Program-made: the position numbers and the translations under genes | Notes under the pieces: generated by a model | Told to the model about the DNA's origin: nothing | Databases searched by the model: none | Seen by the model: only the letters and a program-made list of their open reading frames with translations | Part shown: piece after piece, positions 42,067 to 53,925 of the stretch | Layout: each line of letters starts with the position of its first letter | How positions within the stretch are numbered: position 1 is the first letter of the stretch | Origin: Clavaria fumosa | Taxonomy: Eukaryota; Basidiomycota; Agaricomycetes; Agaricales; Clavariaceae | DNA: 64,000 nucleotides | Assembly: GCA_951802425.1 (NCBI GenBank) | Contig: OX637798.1 | Location: 124,001 to 188,000, forward strand | Direction of reading: 5' to 3'

Positions 42067-42984
42067 TGTAGTGGGTATTACGGTTCTTGCTGCAACTGCT
42101 TGATTACAGTCAAGTCCTTCAGGGGTTCCTGTAAGGCGTTAGAGATTCACCAAACACCCTTGAGGATGTGGAGTATGAATTCAAAATATGTGAGAAATAG
42201 AAATATACGGTGTCCGGGATATTCTGCTATGTGTCCGATAAAATCCGATAAGGATGGTGCGATAAGACGAAGGGCCGGCAACGACGGAGGCCAGCGGATC
42301 GAAGGTTGCGACGACGGGTGAGCTTAGGTGAGGTTTCTAACAGAGAGAAGGGGTTCAGAAAGCTGTATTTCAGAGAGGTCCGGAGTGTACTTAAGTACAG
42401 TTCTGTAAGTACAGCAAATTGGAATGTACGGAAATGTCCGGAAAACACATGGAACAGCGCCATGTCGCGTGAAGGGTTACATGAAGGAGTTATATCACAA
42501 GGGAAATGAGTAGCTCGGAGGAATGAAATGTCCGATAACTAGCAAATGTCCGGACCGCTCATAAACTGAAGGAAAGTGGGGCTGGTACAGCAAAGGGGTA
42601 CTAAGAACAATGGACAAGGTACTGCAAAGGGTTTGAAACGTTTAAACGATTGAATGGTTGAAAGGGATCATAATATGAAATTTACAGCATGGTATATGAA
42701 ATAAAGGAATGGGAATGGAATAGTGTGTATGTCGAGCGCTGACCGTGCTGGAGAGGTGAAATAGAGAGGCGTGGGCGGTGTGTGAGAGCGGTGGGCTGTG
42801 ATCGTCACGGGGGATTGAAGACCGAAGTGTCCGACATCGGACATGTATCGGATACTATCGGTCGTTATCGGACGGTGTCGGATCGTTATCGGTTCGTATC
42901 GCACGTAATTTCTTTGGATCGCAAAACATCCGGATAGTCGGTATCTGTCATGTTTCCGTGTTTAGATCGCATATGGTCCTTACA
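42067..42984 (-). repeat. Family-A 5' LTR
   Basis: 918 bp, TGTAGTGGG to GGTCCTTACA on plus; identical by eye to 33121-34038. Contains the palindrome GTACTTAAGTAC and CTGTAAGTACAG and the phased CGG array. Confidence 0.95.
42828..42892. promoter_or_regulatory. Helically phased CGG array in 5' LTR U3
   Basis: CGG starts at 42838, 42849, 42859, 42869, 42879 and 42890, plus 42873. In the sense direction of the element it lies about 90-150 bp inside U3, where a promoter element is expected. Decayed versions with the same 10-11 bp steps, where CGG has often become CAG or TGG (or the reverse-strand equivalent), occur in the solo LTRs (about 10225-10290 and 16245-16285). Confidence 0.6.
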
Positions 42985-44014
42985 ATGCCACCAACGGTCA
43001 GCTGTATTATTACTTCAAATATGCGTCCCTTCTTCTCCTCAGTCGCCTATAACTACGTTACTTATGATCCGAGAATCCCTCCGTAGTTACAGCAACGTAT
43101 ATACTTATTTAACTAGGTCGCGACCCGTGACAGGTCATCTTCGCGACCTTACCTATGCATACCTAACCCCTCACGACCTTAGTAGAGCATGCGCCTAGTC
43201 ACTTTACGACTAAACATACCCCGTACTACTATAGTCTCGTCACCTGGCAACTTCTGTACTTTTCCTTTTCTATTATACTCTCTGTACGTATGTATATAAG
43301 GTCTCGCATGTACTTATGGTACTCTAGACTTGATATTGACACACATTGGTTTAAGCTTGAGGCTATTATGCCCTTTGAGCTTGGAACCACCACGATTGAT
43401 AGGTCTTGTCTCACTTGGTGACCTCAAGATTGCCAAGACACTCCTGCTTCACTCTGATTCATCCTCTGTGCTCATATAAACTCACGTGCCTAAGTATTCT
43501 CTTCATTTCGTCTTGGTACTGATCTTTTGAACCCTACAGGTTCTCCCGTCGGTTGGCAAAGTTATTGCCTTCACCGACACACTTCCTAACCTCGTCATGA
43601 CTACCCGCGACCCTCCTAGCATTGTCCTTTTTCCTTCACCTCGTCTTTTCCTCTCTTACGCCTCGTCGGTCGATCTCTCGACCTTCTCAGCGTTATCAGT
43701 TTCTCCCACCTCGTCTATTCCTTTCTTCATGCTTCGTCGGTCGACTTCGCGACCCTTTCAGCATTACTCATTTCTCTCCTCGTCAATTTCCTACTTTACA
43801 CTTCATCTACCGACTTCATGACTTTCCACACAATGTCTTCTCTTTCTATACTTGTCTTCCTTCGCTCTTACATCTTCTCAGATGTCTTCGTGACCTTCCA
43901 GGACTGAGCATTCTCGACTGTGCTCAACAGTTGATTGGTCTTAGCGAGTTTCCAGCATAGGTCACCAACAAGTCAATCTCTGGCACTACTATTGAGACGA
44001 GACAGGCCCTAACA

Positions 44015-45583
44015 GATTGCCACTATGGCATATTCCAACCTGTCCGTCTCTATGACAGTGGGGTTTTCTGGGTCGTAATGTGTGAGGACTGGAGCAGATG
44101 TACATACCGACTTCAAGCGGTCAAATGCTGCTTGGCAATCCGTTGTCCAGTCAAAGCAGAGCCCTTTCTGCATGAGGTTATTGAATGGTCGGGTTATTCT
44201 CAAGTAGCCATGGATGAATCATTGGTAGAAATTCATGAAACCTAAGAAGGACTGTGTTTCTTTAACATTAGTAGGCGATGGCCAGTTCAAGATGGCATCA
44301 ATTTTTGTTGAGTCCATAGAAATTCCACTAGGAGAAACAATAAAACCCAAATATTCCATGGAATCAAGGTGGAAACTCGATTTCATTGGGTTTGCATGAA
44401 GTTGATTGTCGTGGAGCCACTGTAGAACGCAGCAGACGTGACCCTCATGCACCATTGTGTTGTTGGAATAAATTAAAATATCATCAAGATAGACAACCAC
44501 GAAGGAGTTGACCATGTTGGCGAAGATGTCATTCATGAACCGCTGGAACATTGCCAGAGCATTGGTTAGCCCAAATGGCATCACCAAGTACTCAAAGGCA
44601 CCGTATCGGGTGCAGAAGGCAGTTTTCCACTTGTTGCCATCCTTGATGCAGATGTTGTTGTATCCGGCATGGAGGTTGATTTTTGAGTAGATCCATGCAC
44701 CCCGTAAGCAGTCAAGCATATTGTTTATTAGTGGGATTGGGTAGCGGTTTTTGATCATCACCCTGTTTCAACCTCGGTAGTCAACACAAAGACAGAGTGA
44801 ACTGTCCTTCTTTTTTGCAAATACAATGGGGGCTCCTGTGGGGGATTCAGAAGGGTGGATAAATCCCTTCTGGAGCATGTCGTCAATATAGTCATGCAAA
44901 ACCTTTAATTCCAGCTTGGACATGTTATACAGCAGACCCCAAGGGGCTTTGGTGTCTGGTTCAAGTTGTATCGCATGATCGTAAGTTCGGTGGGGTGGAA
45001 GGGTGCAGGCCTCTTCCTCGGAGAAGACATTGGTAAAGTCTGCGTATTGAGGTGGTAGGTTCGCCCTTGCTTCTGGGGGTTCAGAATTGATTAGTGCGGC
45101 ATTAGCTTGGAGCGAGTCTTCAGGTGCAGGGAAAAAATGATAAACAGCATGAAGAATTATATCCTCACCCACTAGATGGTTGGTGAAGTGGGCGGGATCC
45201 AAAATTCGAATATCGATAGGTGCTGGTTTGGGCAATGGGGCAGCAGAATTTTCCTGTGACCCTGTTCTGTGTAAATTCGTGTTGGGTAAAGTTTTATCAG
45301 CAGCAACAACAGTGGGAAAAGGTGGCAAAGGCTCCTCGGGTAGGTTTGCCCAGTCCCATGTGGTGGAGTTCAAAGTTCCCGACATAGCAGAATTGCTATC
45401 AGGCGTGGTGGGGTTCAACTCCGACAGTGGATTTCCAGTGGTCCCCGTGGGTAGTCCTGGGCTCAGTGTTGACCAGTCCTTGGGAGCGAGCTCCTTCAGG
45501 ACCCTGAGTTCATCAGTGGTTGGGTCATGAGACCCCGCAGGCCTTGCTGCATCGGTGGCCACAGTGGGCAAGGGCTTCATCAT
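44015..45583 (-). pseudogene. Element-D gypsy pol: reverse transcriptase and start of RNase H
   Basis: Minus strand: 45583-44768 ends SSLCLCVDYRG then TGA. 44761-44219 continues [40 protein letters not shown] and [14 protein letters not shown] (YLDD active site), then YLGFIVSPSGISMDSTKIDA. 44203-44015 gives the RNase H tether (RPFNNLMQKGLCFDWTTDCQ) and stops at the family-C LTR. At least two in-frame stops. Integrase is missing. Confidence 0.85.
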
Positions 45584-45628
45584 CAGCAGTCAGGTATCAG
45601 AATTGTGGAATTGTATCGAGAGGGTTGG

Positions 45629-46039
45629 TCAATCGATGTCTGGGTTGTGTTTCCAAAGCCATGACAGTCCGAGTATGACCTTCACATCCGAATGGAGTTG
45701 GGTAACATAGAAATGTTCAGTGTGCGTTGTGCTGTCCTCAAAGCAGAATTGTTGGTCGGTCACTTGGGTGATCAGTCCTGCGATGGGCCCGTCAAATAGC
45801 CTAAGTTGTATAGGGCGGGTTAGTGTTGAACGGAATTTCAAAGGTGTAAAGTCGGGCAAAACGAAACATTTGGTAGCTCCACAATCTACAAGTGTGGGTA
45901 CAGGGGTATTGCTAATTTGCAGAATAACAACGGAAATCAAAAAGGCAGCAGAAGAAATAGATGACAGAACCGTGTATAAGGGGAGTTCATCCATGGTACA
46001 GGTATCAGTATTGGTATCTATGGCAATATCGCAACTCAA
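45629..46039 (-). pseudogene. Element-D aspartic protease
   Basis: PVPTLVDCGATKCFVLPDF carries the Asp-Cys-Gly-Ala active site; VKVILGLSWLWKHNPDIDW is the conserved block after it. Separated from the RT frame by a stop/frame change at about 45600. Confidence 0.8.
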
Positions 46040-46047
46040 GAATCTCC

Positions 46048-47692
46048 CTACATGCCTTGAGATGCTGGAGCATTTCCCAACTTGTCGCTGGCCAAGGGCT
46101 CAGCTGCGGTCATGGTAAATGTGAGGGTGGCACGGGCAGCAGACTTGCAGTTAGCGGGGATCAACAGGCATGTATTCGAGAAATGCCCTTGACCCATGCA
46201 ATATAAGCAAAGTCCAGTGGCCTGGTGGAGAGTGGTCTGCAAGGCGTGGATTTCTCCATCTTTCCCTCCTTCGGCTTTGTTACAGGGGTCGAGGCAGGTT
46301 TGGCCAGAGCGGATGTCATGATGGGGTTGGTTACTGGAGTGGGCGCAGGGCGGTTCGAGGATTGGTTGTTGGCGGGTTTCGCGTTGCGGTCTTTCATCGG
46401 GTTTGACAAATTTCTGCACGACAAGTTGCCGGGTCGCTTTCTGTATTGGACGGATGTCGGAAAGCGGCCTTGTTCTTCCTCGCATTGCCAGTACCGCTGC
46501 TCGAAGGCCAAAGCTTGTTGACGGAGTCTGGTGAACTCCTGCTCTCGACTCGTGTATTGAAACTGGTCTTTGATGCAATTGGCAAGCCCCTGGTAAAAGG
46601 CCTTGGCAAGCACAGTGTCATTGTATCCAGTGTAGGGTGCGTGCGAATTGAAGGTGACAATGTATTCTGTGATGCGGGAATTGTTGGGCATCTTCAAATT
46701 ATGCAGCACGCTCTTCGAAGTCATATGTGGGGGGGGGGTTTCTGAATACCAGAAATAATTCCATGGTGAAGTTATCCCAATTGTCCAACATTGTGGGGGG
46801 CGGTTGCTGGAAAAGGTATGGCATCCACCAGGTATTCGCTTGATCTCGGAGATACGACGTGGCGAATAGAACACAATCCCGATCAGTAGCGAATTTCTGT
46901 GGCTTCCCCAGAAACCATGTAATGCACTGCAAGATGAACATTGTTAGCCATGCTGGGTCCTTACCCGTGAAGACGTCGGGCTCCTTGAGTTTGGGGCTGT
47001 CGTCTCCAGGTGCCGGGTAGTAGATGTAGTATGGCAGACCGGCGGGCGGATTTCCGATGGGTACCACAGGAGGTACTGCCGGTGGAATTCCTTGCGGAAT
47101 CCCCGGAATCTCGAAAGGTCGTGGCGGCAACTGTGGCGGGAGGCTCAGGGTTGGCAGCAGCAGACATCTTGACCCTCATGCTGAGGATGGTGGGTTGACA
47201 CTGGGTATCGGAAAAGGAAGCACTGGTAGCACTCCAGAGTAGTTAGTTGTGAGTAGGGATAGTGGGGGTAGTACTGGTGTAAGTGTATATCTCAACACAA
47301 GAGCAGGGACTGAGGGTCAAGGTAGTGGAGTAGGGCTTGGAGGCATTGTGGGTGGAGCGGGAGGATACAGGGTTACTGGGACCAAGGGGTTGGAGCTCCC
47401 CAAGGAAACCAAACCTGGTCCGAGCATCATCCCTAACGAAGCAGACACAGAGGCCGGGGTCTGGGGACCCGAAGGTTGTTGGTCGGGTGTGTATGGATGG
47501 CGAGGGGTCTGGGGACCCGAAGGTTGTTGGTTGGGTGTGTATGGATGGCAAGGGGTCTGGGGACCCAAAGGTTGTTGGTCGGGTGTGTATGGATGGCGAG
47601 GGGGCCTGAGGTGGCACTGTTTCATCCCGATGGGACCTCAAGCGCATCCTCGGCAGGTTGGGTTGGGGTGTCTTTGGCACAGCATACGACAT
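46048..47692 (-). pseudogene. Element-D gag, frameshifted
   Basis: N-terminal PRMRLRSHRDETVPPQAP followed by three tandem PSIHTRPTTFGSPD repeats (47692-47243), a capsid-like part in other frames (47130-46699, EPDVFTGKDPAWLTMFILQC), and a nucleocapsid knuckle CLYCMGQGHFSNTC near 46200. Frame changes near 47130, 46720 and 46500. Confidence 0.75.
47456..47605 (-). repeat. 48-bp minisatellite in element-D gag, three copies
   Basis: Three near-identical 48-bp units (each with GGGTGTGTATGGATGGC and GGGGTCTGGGGACCC). In the gag frame they encode a 16-residue repeat. The unit length keeps the frame. Confidence 0.85.
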
Positions 47693-47899
47693 ACTGTCAA
47701 GAGTAGGTCAATTCCACCAAAATACAAGTGTAAATGACAGTGAGGGAGGGTGTAGCAGTAATTCTGATGGTGAGAGGGAATTCTGCATGCAAGCTGCGTT
47801 GGCAGGAAGAGGCGCAGATACAACAGGAGGAGGTGGGAGGTAGCAGAACAACATAAAGGGGGGTTTTGACCTGGAGACCACATGAGAGGGTGGCCACTA

Positions 47900-48392
47900 T
47901 GTGATGCCCAGTCCAGTACCTGAGGCAGCTCTCGACAGCGATCCTTGTGCATAAGTGGGTAATCAAGTTTATGTTGTATGCTGTAGTAACTACTACAACC
48001 TTGGGGTTTATATAGTAAGTGGTATCTAAAATAGGATAGCGTAGGAGAAAATCTGCAAAGAAGAAGTTATAAAACAAAGACCAAGGAATTGCCCAGAAAC
48101 ATGTTTCAGCCACAGTATCCAAATCCCCAAATCTAATATTGTTAAGGGACCTTCATTAACTCATCTGGTGACCACCCTGCAAGTCCTAAACTGACTCCAC
48201 TTGTTTCCCAAGTTTCCTGATGTCAGCTGAACAATGGCGAAGCATGCAGAGTATGTTGGAATTTCGACCCACGCATGGTATTGCTGATTGTCGATTTGGG
48301 ACAGCAGTTGGGTGGCAGAATTACATCGGGAGTAGTCGTGGTGTGTGCAGGTGTGTCGGGCGGCCCATAGTGGGGTGTGTTGGGTTGTGACA
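47900..48392 (-). repeat. Probable element-D 5' LTR
   Basis: Minus strand TGTCACAACCCAACAC..GGGCATCACA, 493 bp, with TATATAAAC near 48010 and a purine/pyrimidine palindrome GTAGTAGTTACTAC downstream. The internal side reads TAGTGGCCACC, a possible TGG primer site. The partner LTR is not in the window, so boundaries rest on TG..CA and context. Confidence 0.45.
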
Positions 48393-48447
48393 CCTGCCTG
48401 ATATGTAAACCTACCAAATTCTCCTTAATTTAGAGTCCTTAAATGGT

Positions 48448-48906
48448 ATGTTAGGATTACTAGTTAAGGAGCTATGTTGAATCTTTCCAAATGTAGTAGA
48501 TATGCAAATTTGAGTATAAATAGCTGATGGAACCTCACGTTGCAGGCATCATTACATACCCACTTATCGATTACACCATCCCCCAAGAGGATTAAGCCTA
48601 TGTCTAGCCCAGCAAGGAGCTAAGGACAAATTTAGTTAAACTAAGGACTAAATCTAGTTGAACTAAATCTAGTAATTGCTGACTAAGGACTTAGTCTGGT
48701 CAAGTGATCTGGGTACCCAAGGGTACCCAGGCTTTGATCGAGCCGCCCTATGCCGACTCCCTCGGCGCGGTAAGTATTGAGCAAGTTACAGATATCTTGG
48801 TATAGGGTACAAGCTGTTCTACTGTACAATGGCTAAGCCCATGGGATGTTGTGACTTAGGTTACTAACTAATAATAATATCTGCCCAAAGCAATGCCTTG
48901 CTAGCA
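48448..48906 (+). repeat. Candidate solo LTR, possibly copia-type
   Basis: TGTTAGGATTACTAG to CCTTGCTAGCA, with a clear GTATAAATAG box at about 48514 and reiterated CTAAGGACTAAATCTAG motifs. Directly after it TTGGTTTCAATACTG resembles a copia-type primer-binding site. No coding region or partner LTR is present. Confidence 0.3.
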
Positions 48907-49013
48907 GTGTTGGTTTCAATACTGTTAGCAGGAAGGTATGGAACTGGAGGGTCTACTAGTCCTGTAGGCCAACTGCATAAGGAATTGAGGACCTGTCTGA
49001 GTCATCCTGATTC

Positions 49014-49298
49014 TCAGTGACTCATTTCTGACTGCACCCAGTACCAGATCCATAACAGATGTGCAATGGGGTTCAGGTGGTAGGTATGCATAAGGTGTGT
49101 TAGGGAAGGGCATTGCAAGTACAGCCTGGTGGTTGTAAGTGTCATGTAAGAGCAGGGAAGGTCGGAGAGGCTTCTGGAAGGGGACTGCAGGTTCCAGAAG
49201 TGTGTAAAGGGGCTTGCAAGGTTGTAGAAGGCTGTTGGGAGGTTCATAAGTGTCAGTAGAGTCTGCTTGGGTAAGGGAAAATGAATGGGTCCTGACAG
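49014..49298 (-). repeat. Family-C LTR fragment
   Basis: Read on the minus strand from 49298, TGTCAGGACCCATTCATTTT and the following bases match the first 280 bp or so of the family-C LTR. The rest is missing. The apparent 103-aa ORF is LTR sequence. Confidence 0.7.
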
Positions 49299-50290
49299 GC
49301 CACTCACATATATATACTGTGTCACAACTGTACAGAGGGGTGGATCCCTCTACATAGAACTACTAGCTCAATATACCATTGAGTCCAGTTCATTTGAGGG
49401 ATAGAAAGTATTACACCTGTGAAGGACAAGGGACCATCACAGTCATGAGAAAAGAAGCCTGAACCCCACTCTCAGTCACCTTCACCCCTCACCTTCACCT
49501 TCATGAACACTCTTACTCACCCTCACCCACCCCATTTACTCTGTCACTCTCACAATCATCTTCACTCTCACCCTGGCTCACACTTCTGCTTCATCTGCAC
49601 ACCCACTCTACCCTTTACATTAAATCATGTAAATTCATATAAATATTACTGAAGATACTGCTCATAGTATGCATCTACTCACAAAGTCTGACGAAAATAT
49701 ATGAAGTGTTTGCTGAGATATAGCCAATGTGCCATGCTCATTTAATATCAAGAATAATGGGGATCTTTGGAACAGATGGAAAGTGGGATGTGGTTTCCAT
49801 ACAAAAGATGATGCCAAAAATGGGAACTAGGCATATGAATATTCTGGTGATTATTGGAAATTATTTAACAGAAGTTGGCCAATGCTGCATTGGCCAAGTG
49901 TTGTGGGTAGCAGAAAGTGGAGCATTGGCCACTTGGTAGTGAATGGTATGGGGGGTTAGAGGGGGTATAGGGAAAGGGTGTGGGTGCTTTACATAAGTGT
50001 TTTAGTGTCCAGGTCCAAAGATCCTGGGAAAATGAGTTTTTTGGGCATTTTCAGGGGATCTTTGAAAGTAGAAGCTTAGGGGATCAGGTAAGTGGCCATA
50101 AACCATTGATATACTATAGAGAATGTCTCCTCAAAGTTTCATAGGCCTCCCATGCCTACGTATTGTACAATATGCTATTCTTTGTAATGATACACTAGGA
50201 AGAGGCCAAAATGAAAACCAGGGGATCTTTTGAAGTAGCAAGTGGGGTGAGACATGATCCATACAAAAGTTGTATTGCTTTACCTATAGA
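49299..50290. other. No gene recognised
   Basis: Includes a CT-rich low-complexity stretch (49440-49610, CACCTTCACC/CACTCTCA-like) and AT-rich sequence. Short ORFs have no recognisable motif. Confidence 0.4.
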
Positions 50291-50299
50291 ACATGTCTA

Positions 50300-53200
50300 C
50301 AAGGTTCCTATAACACATTTTGCAGTTTTTTATTATGTGGCCAAACTTGCATTGGCCATTTGTTTTACAGCTAGGATAGTCCAATGCATTTCATTCATCA
50401 CCCACTCTAGTTCCTCTTTCCATCTATCAAATCTGCCTTTTGCCCTAAGCCAATTCACCCTGTAAACTGATTCTGGTTCAGAATTACTCTGACTCAACAA
50501 ATGTGCTTAGAACCTACGCTCATCCATAAGACCAACATTCTGTTCATTATTTTGCTGACCAAGGTGCCAGAACCAAGCCAGCTGGTCATTCCTTTGACCA
50601 ACTCTGTTTGGCTCTACCACATCTGCACTCAGCTGAACATCAGCTGGAAGCAAGAGCTTATAAATATTGAGGTCTTCTTCAGTAGCACCAAGCCTTTGCA
50701 TTGCTCTTCTACATCTTCTGTAAGTGGCCACAAGTTTCTTGATCTTCTCTGTAGCCTGCTTAACATTCTTCCATGCTCTAGTCCTATCATCATTGCTTCT
50801 GGCTGCCCTAATCTGCTTGCCAATTAAATGCAGCCATTTATAGCAATATGAGACATACATCTTTTCTGAATAACAAGGATTTATAGCCCAAGGCCAATCA
50901 GAGTTGTTCCAGGGTGTCATTGGCTTGGCCCTTTCTCAACTCTAGCTCCTGCTTGGCTATAGCAGAGAGTCCCAGTCTCTGCAAATCCACCATACTCAAG
51001 GATGAAGGTATGAAAAGAGTCTTTTCTTCTGGCTTGATGATTTCAGCCCCATTACCACCTTCATCACCTTCATCATCATCAGCCCATGGTGTACTTGTAT
51101 CACCATCATCCTCAACATTTTGGAAAGCAACTTCATCTCTCTGATCACCCAGGCCTATTAGTCTCAAATCTTCATAGTCTTCACAGTCAACCCCCTGCAT
51201 CATCAGATCTGTCTTGTTATGAAAACTTGCAATCCATGTCTCAAGGCTTTGATGAGACTTCTCCAAGGATAGTCTTTCAGCCAATGATCCATGTTTCGAA
51301 AATTTGAGTGCATCAGCTCTAAGAGATGCCCTTTCATGTGGCTATTTAAGCATTATATTATGGTGAACAAAGTGACTCACTGGGCTTGCTCCAATTTTAT
51401 CCCCATGGATAGCCATGCAGTACAACCAGGCTGAAGATGATTCTTGGTCTCTTTCCCCATCAGAGCAAGCTGAATTTGTGCCTGAGATGGGCCTGTAGGT
51501 GGAGTTAAGCATGCTTGACAATATAGAAGTGAAACCTGAATGCCTTTCTCCACCAAAACATTATATATGTCCAAAGAACTACCTCTTTTGCCCAATGCTT
51601 CTTCTTCTTGTTTGGTCCATGTTTGAATGTTCTCAGAAGACAATGAATTGGTCAGTGCCTCAAAGGCATTCTGAGTCTCAGCAAGGCCAATCCTAGCAAG
51701 TTTGAGCTTTCTTTTGAGCATTACAACTGGCCAAGGAAATCAGACTGTCAATCAGAGATTTAGTATATTTGAATCAATTCACCTATGCCAACCACCTTCT
51801 TCCAGTTTGAATCTCTCATATGATCATCATAAACCTCTGTTCTGTGGGCTTTGCTCATTGTCCTTGCACTGGTGGATACCTTGTTGAACTCTGCCCACAA
51901 TGTCTCCAAAATCTCACCATCCTGTTGTCCTGCACCCAAGACAAAGTTCAAACTATATCTGGGAAAACAGCTTGGAACATGGGCACTGAGATGAAACTTT
52001 CCCACAGTTGGGATTATTTTGACCCAGTTTCCAAGAGTCAAAGCAGGACTTTGTCTGACCCTTTCTTGAAAATGAATGGACCATTGGCAAGCAATATCAT
52101 AGGTTAAGAGGGCTGTTGTCAGCCCCTCTGACCCATATTGAAGGGCATTGCAAATTGAATAGTCCATATTTATCTGCCTGGAAAGACATCAGAAGACATC
52201 AAAGATGAGAGTAAAGATGGTTGAATAACTGGCCTTTCCCCCTTTTGAAAATCCACAACTGAGTGTGGGACAAAACAGCCATGTCTTGAACAGGCACATG
52301 CTCCAATGCCAGTGGATGAGAGGTCCTTTCTGCTTGATGATGGCTTGTTGTCAGCCCTGTAATTGTTACAAGTGGTTTTCTTAAAGACAAGTAAATAGAC
52401 TTTCAAGGAATAGTGAGGGCTAAAAGATACCTCTTTGAACTCAACCCCAGACTGGAGATGCACCTGATATGCATCATTCTCCACCATATATCCAGATCCC
52501 TCTGTAAGCCACACATCATCTTCAGGTTTCTTCATTTTTATATGGTCAGCACAGAAGTTGCCATCAGCAACCAATGAGCGAGTGAACAAGTATCTGAAAA
52601 TGACCATTAGCTGGTCAACATCTCAGCTGTACAGAGACATACTGCTTGGAACTATTCCTCCAACCTTCAGGCAGGTTGACGCCAGGCTGTGGACATGCAG
52701 GACAAAAGTGTGCCAACTCTCCTTTCCCTGGCTCCCTATCACAGTGACCAAATCCAAATCTCTTCAGAGAAAGCAGGTTTCTCCATTGTCGAGAGACACG
52801 AAGAAGCTCTCTGTACCAGTTCTTACATAGAAAAAAACTTTAGACTATGAAGATTGAAAGATTGGGCTTGGAAAGATACTCACAGGAACAGTGAAAGGTG
52901 CTGTGTTGTTTGTGAAGCGCCTGAGTTTGTGGAAAAAACTCATGGCTGCAGTCTTGCATTCCATTGCATCAATGTAGAAGTGATCCAAAACATCAAAAGT
53001 AAATGCAGACTTTGGAGACTTGATACTAGCTGGAAACAAGCCACTCCTCAAAAGCTGGATGTGCCTTGGAGATGTATCAGAACATATGCACCAGCTGATG
53101 TGATGTTGGAAGATTCCAGAGCTGTGTACAAGCACCAGTGTGGTGAGTTGAGACTCTTGAAAGGGGTTTTCTTCCACTTCCTCATTCAACTGCTCTCCTG

Positions 53201-53925
53201 ACATCTCTTTGGTTAGATCCATTTCCTCAGTCAGCACATCCTCCCACTCTTGATGAGATGACATAGGGCAGGGACTTCCTTCATGACCAAGATGCATGAC
53301 AAAGCCTTGCTCAAATAATGAAGACTTGAGGAAGCATTTTCCATTCCAGAGTTGAACTCTATGAAAAGAAAGGGATCCATGACTTCTGAGACAGCAATCC
53401 CCGCAGAATACAGGACTTTCAAAGCAATCTGAGCACCTGATGATACCATGGGAGTCATTTCAGATTGAACATCTTGAGTCTGACCCTCTGCTTTCTGCAT
53501 TGAGCAGTTCTTGAAGATATTCTGATCTAAAAGGCAACCAGTCTCTCATAAAATCATTCTGGGTCTGACATGAAGCCAATCTATGAGAACACATCCTTGG
53601 AACTGGTTACACACATGCACACCTTGGTTTTCCTCTTAGATTGATGAGAAGCCCCATAAACTCCAAGGTCCTGATCAAAAGTGCTGTGTGATGATGGATA
53701 ACACTGCCTAGAAGTGTCTGGAGAATCAGCAGAATTGTGATGAAGAATTGAGTGGTCTGAAGGAGATATAGGTTTTCCAGAGATAGATTTGCCAATTTTT
53801 ATTTGAAAGTATTGACTTCCACGTCTGGACACAGCAGGAACCCATTCAATGTCTACCACATCCACCTTGGCTCTTTTCTTTGATGATTTGAGGTGTGGTT
53901 TAGTCCGCTTCTTGGAGGAAGACAT
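50300..53925 (-). pseudogene. KDZ-family DNA transposase with CxC2-like Cys/His domain
   Basis: Start MSSSKKRTKPHLKSSKKRAK (53925). Landmarks on the minus strand: WLPFRSEYLQELLNAES; a B-box-like Cys/His cluster IIRCSDCFESPVFCGDCCLR followed by SHGSLSFHRVQLWNG; WCICSDTSPRHIQLLRSGLF; TFDVLDHFYIDAMECKT; DDVWLTEGSGYMVENDAYQV; GIGACACSRHGCFVPHSVVD; MDYSICNALQYGSEGL with TYDIACQW; HLSAHVPSCF and QDGEILETLWAEFN; and a C-terminal region to about 50300 (VNWLRAKARFDRWKEELEWV). These are the conserved blocks of Kyakuja-Dileera-Zisupton transposases in Agaricomycetes. Short introns explain some frame changes. A TGA at 53460-53462 replaces the second Cys expected in the first CxxC, so this copy is probably dead. 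Confidence 0.85.

Larger units (their letters stand above)
33121..42984 (-). mobile_element. Intact family-A Ty3/gypsy element with antisense zinc-cluster gene
   Basis: 9,864 bp. Two 918-bp LTRs that I read as identical, a predicted tRNA primer site, gag-protease (665 aa), pol (1245 aa) and, on the opposite strand between pol and 3' LTR, a five-exon gene with all frames open. Flanks are ACGC (33117-33120) and ATGC (42985-42988), a 4-bp duplication with one CpG transition. The empty site is seen in the family-C LTR copy at about 5318. Identical LTRs and open frames indicate a recent, possibly active insertion. Confidence 0.95.
32658..44014 (+). repeat. Family-C 3' LTR split by the intact family-A element
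   Basis: The two halves, 32658-33120 (starting TGTCAGGACCC) and 42985-44014 (ending GGCCCTAACA), together match the LTR at 4884-6222 from end to end. The interruption is exactly the family-A element 33121-42984. The polypurine tract on the left identifies it as a 3' LTR. On the right it abuts element-D RNase H sequence (44015 on), so C was inserted into D or joined to it by rearrangement. Confidence 0.85.

Noticed and set aside
47697..48010. Self-priming in element D
   Set aside because: Only a 9-base complementarity, and the second site is near the gag start instead of at the LTR end.
48700..48790. Possible tRNA-like fold around GGGTACCCAAGGGTACCC
   Set aside because: No consistent acceptor, anticodon and T arms; it is a local palindrome.
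53460..53462. Selenocysteine at the KDZ TGA
   Set aside because: No reason to expect Sec machinery in this fungal group; a nonsense mutation in a dead transposon is simpler.
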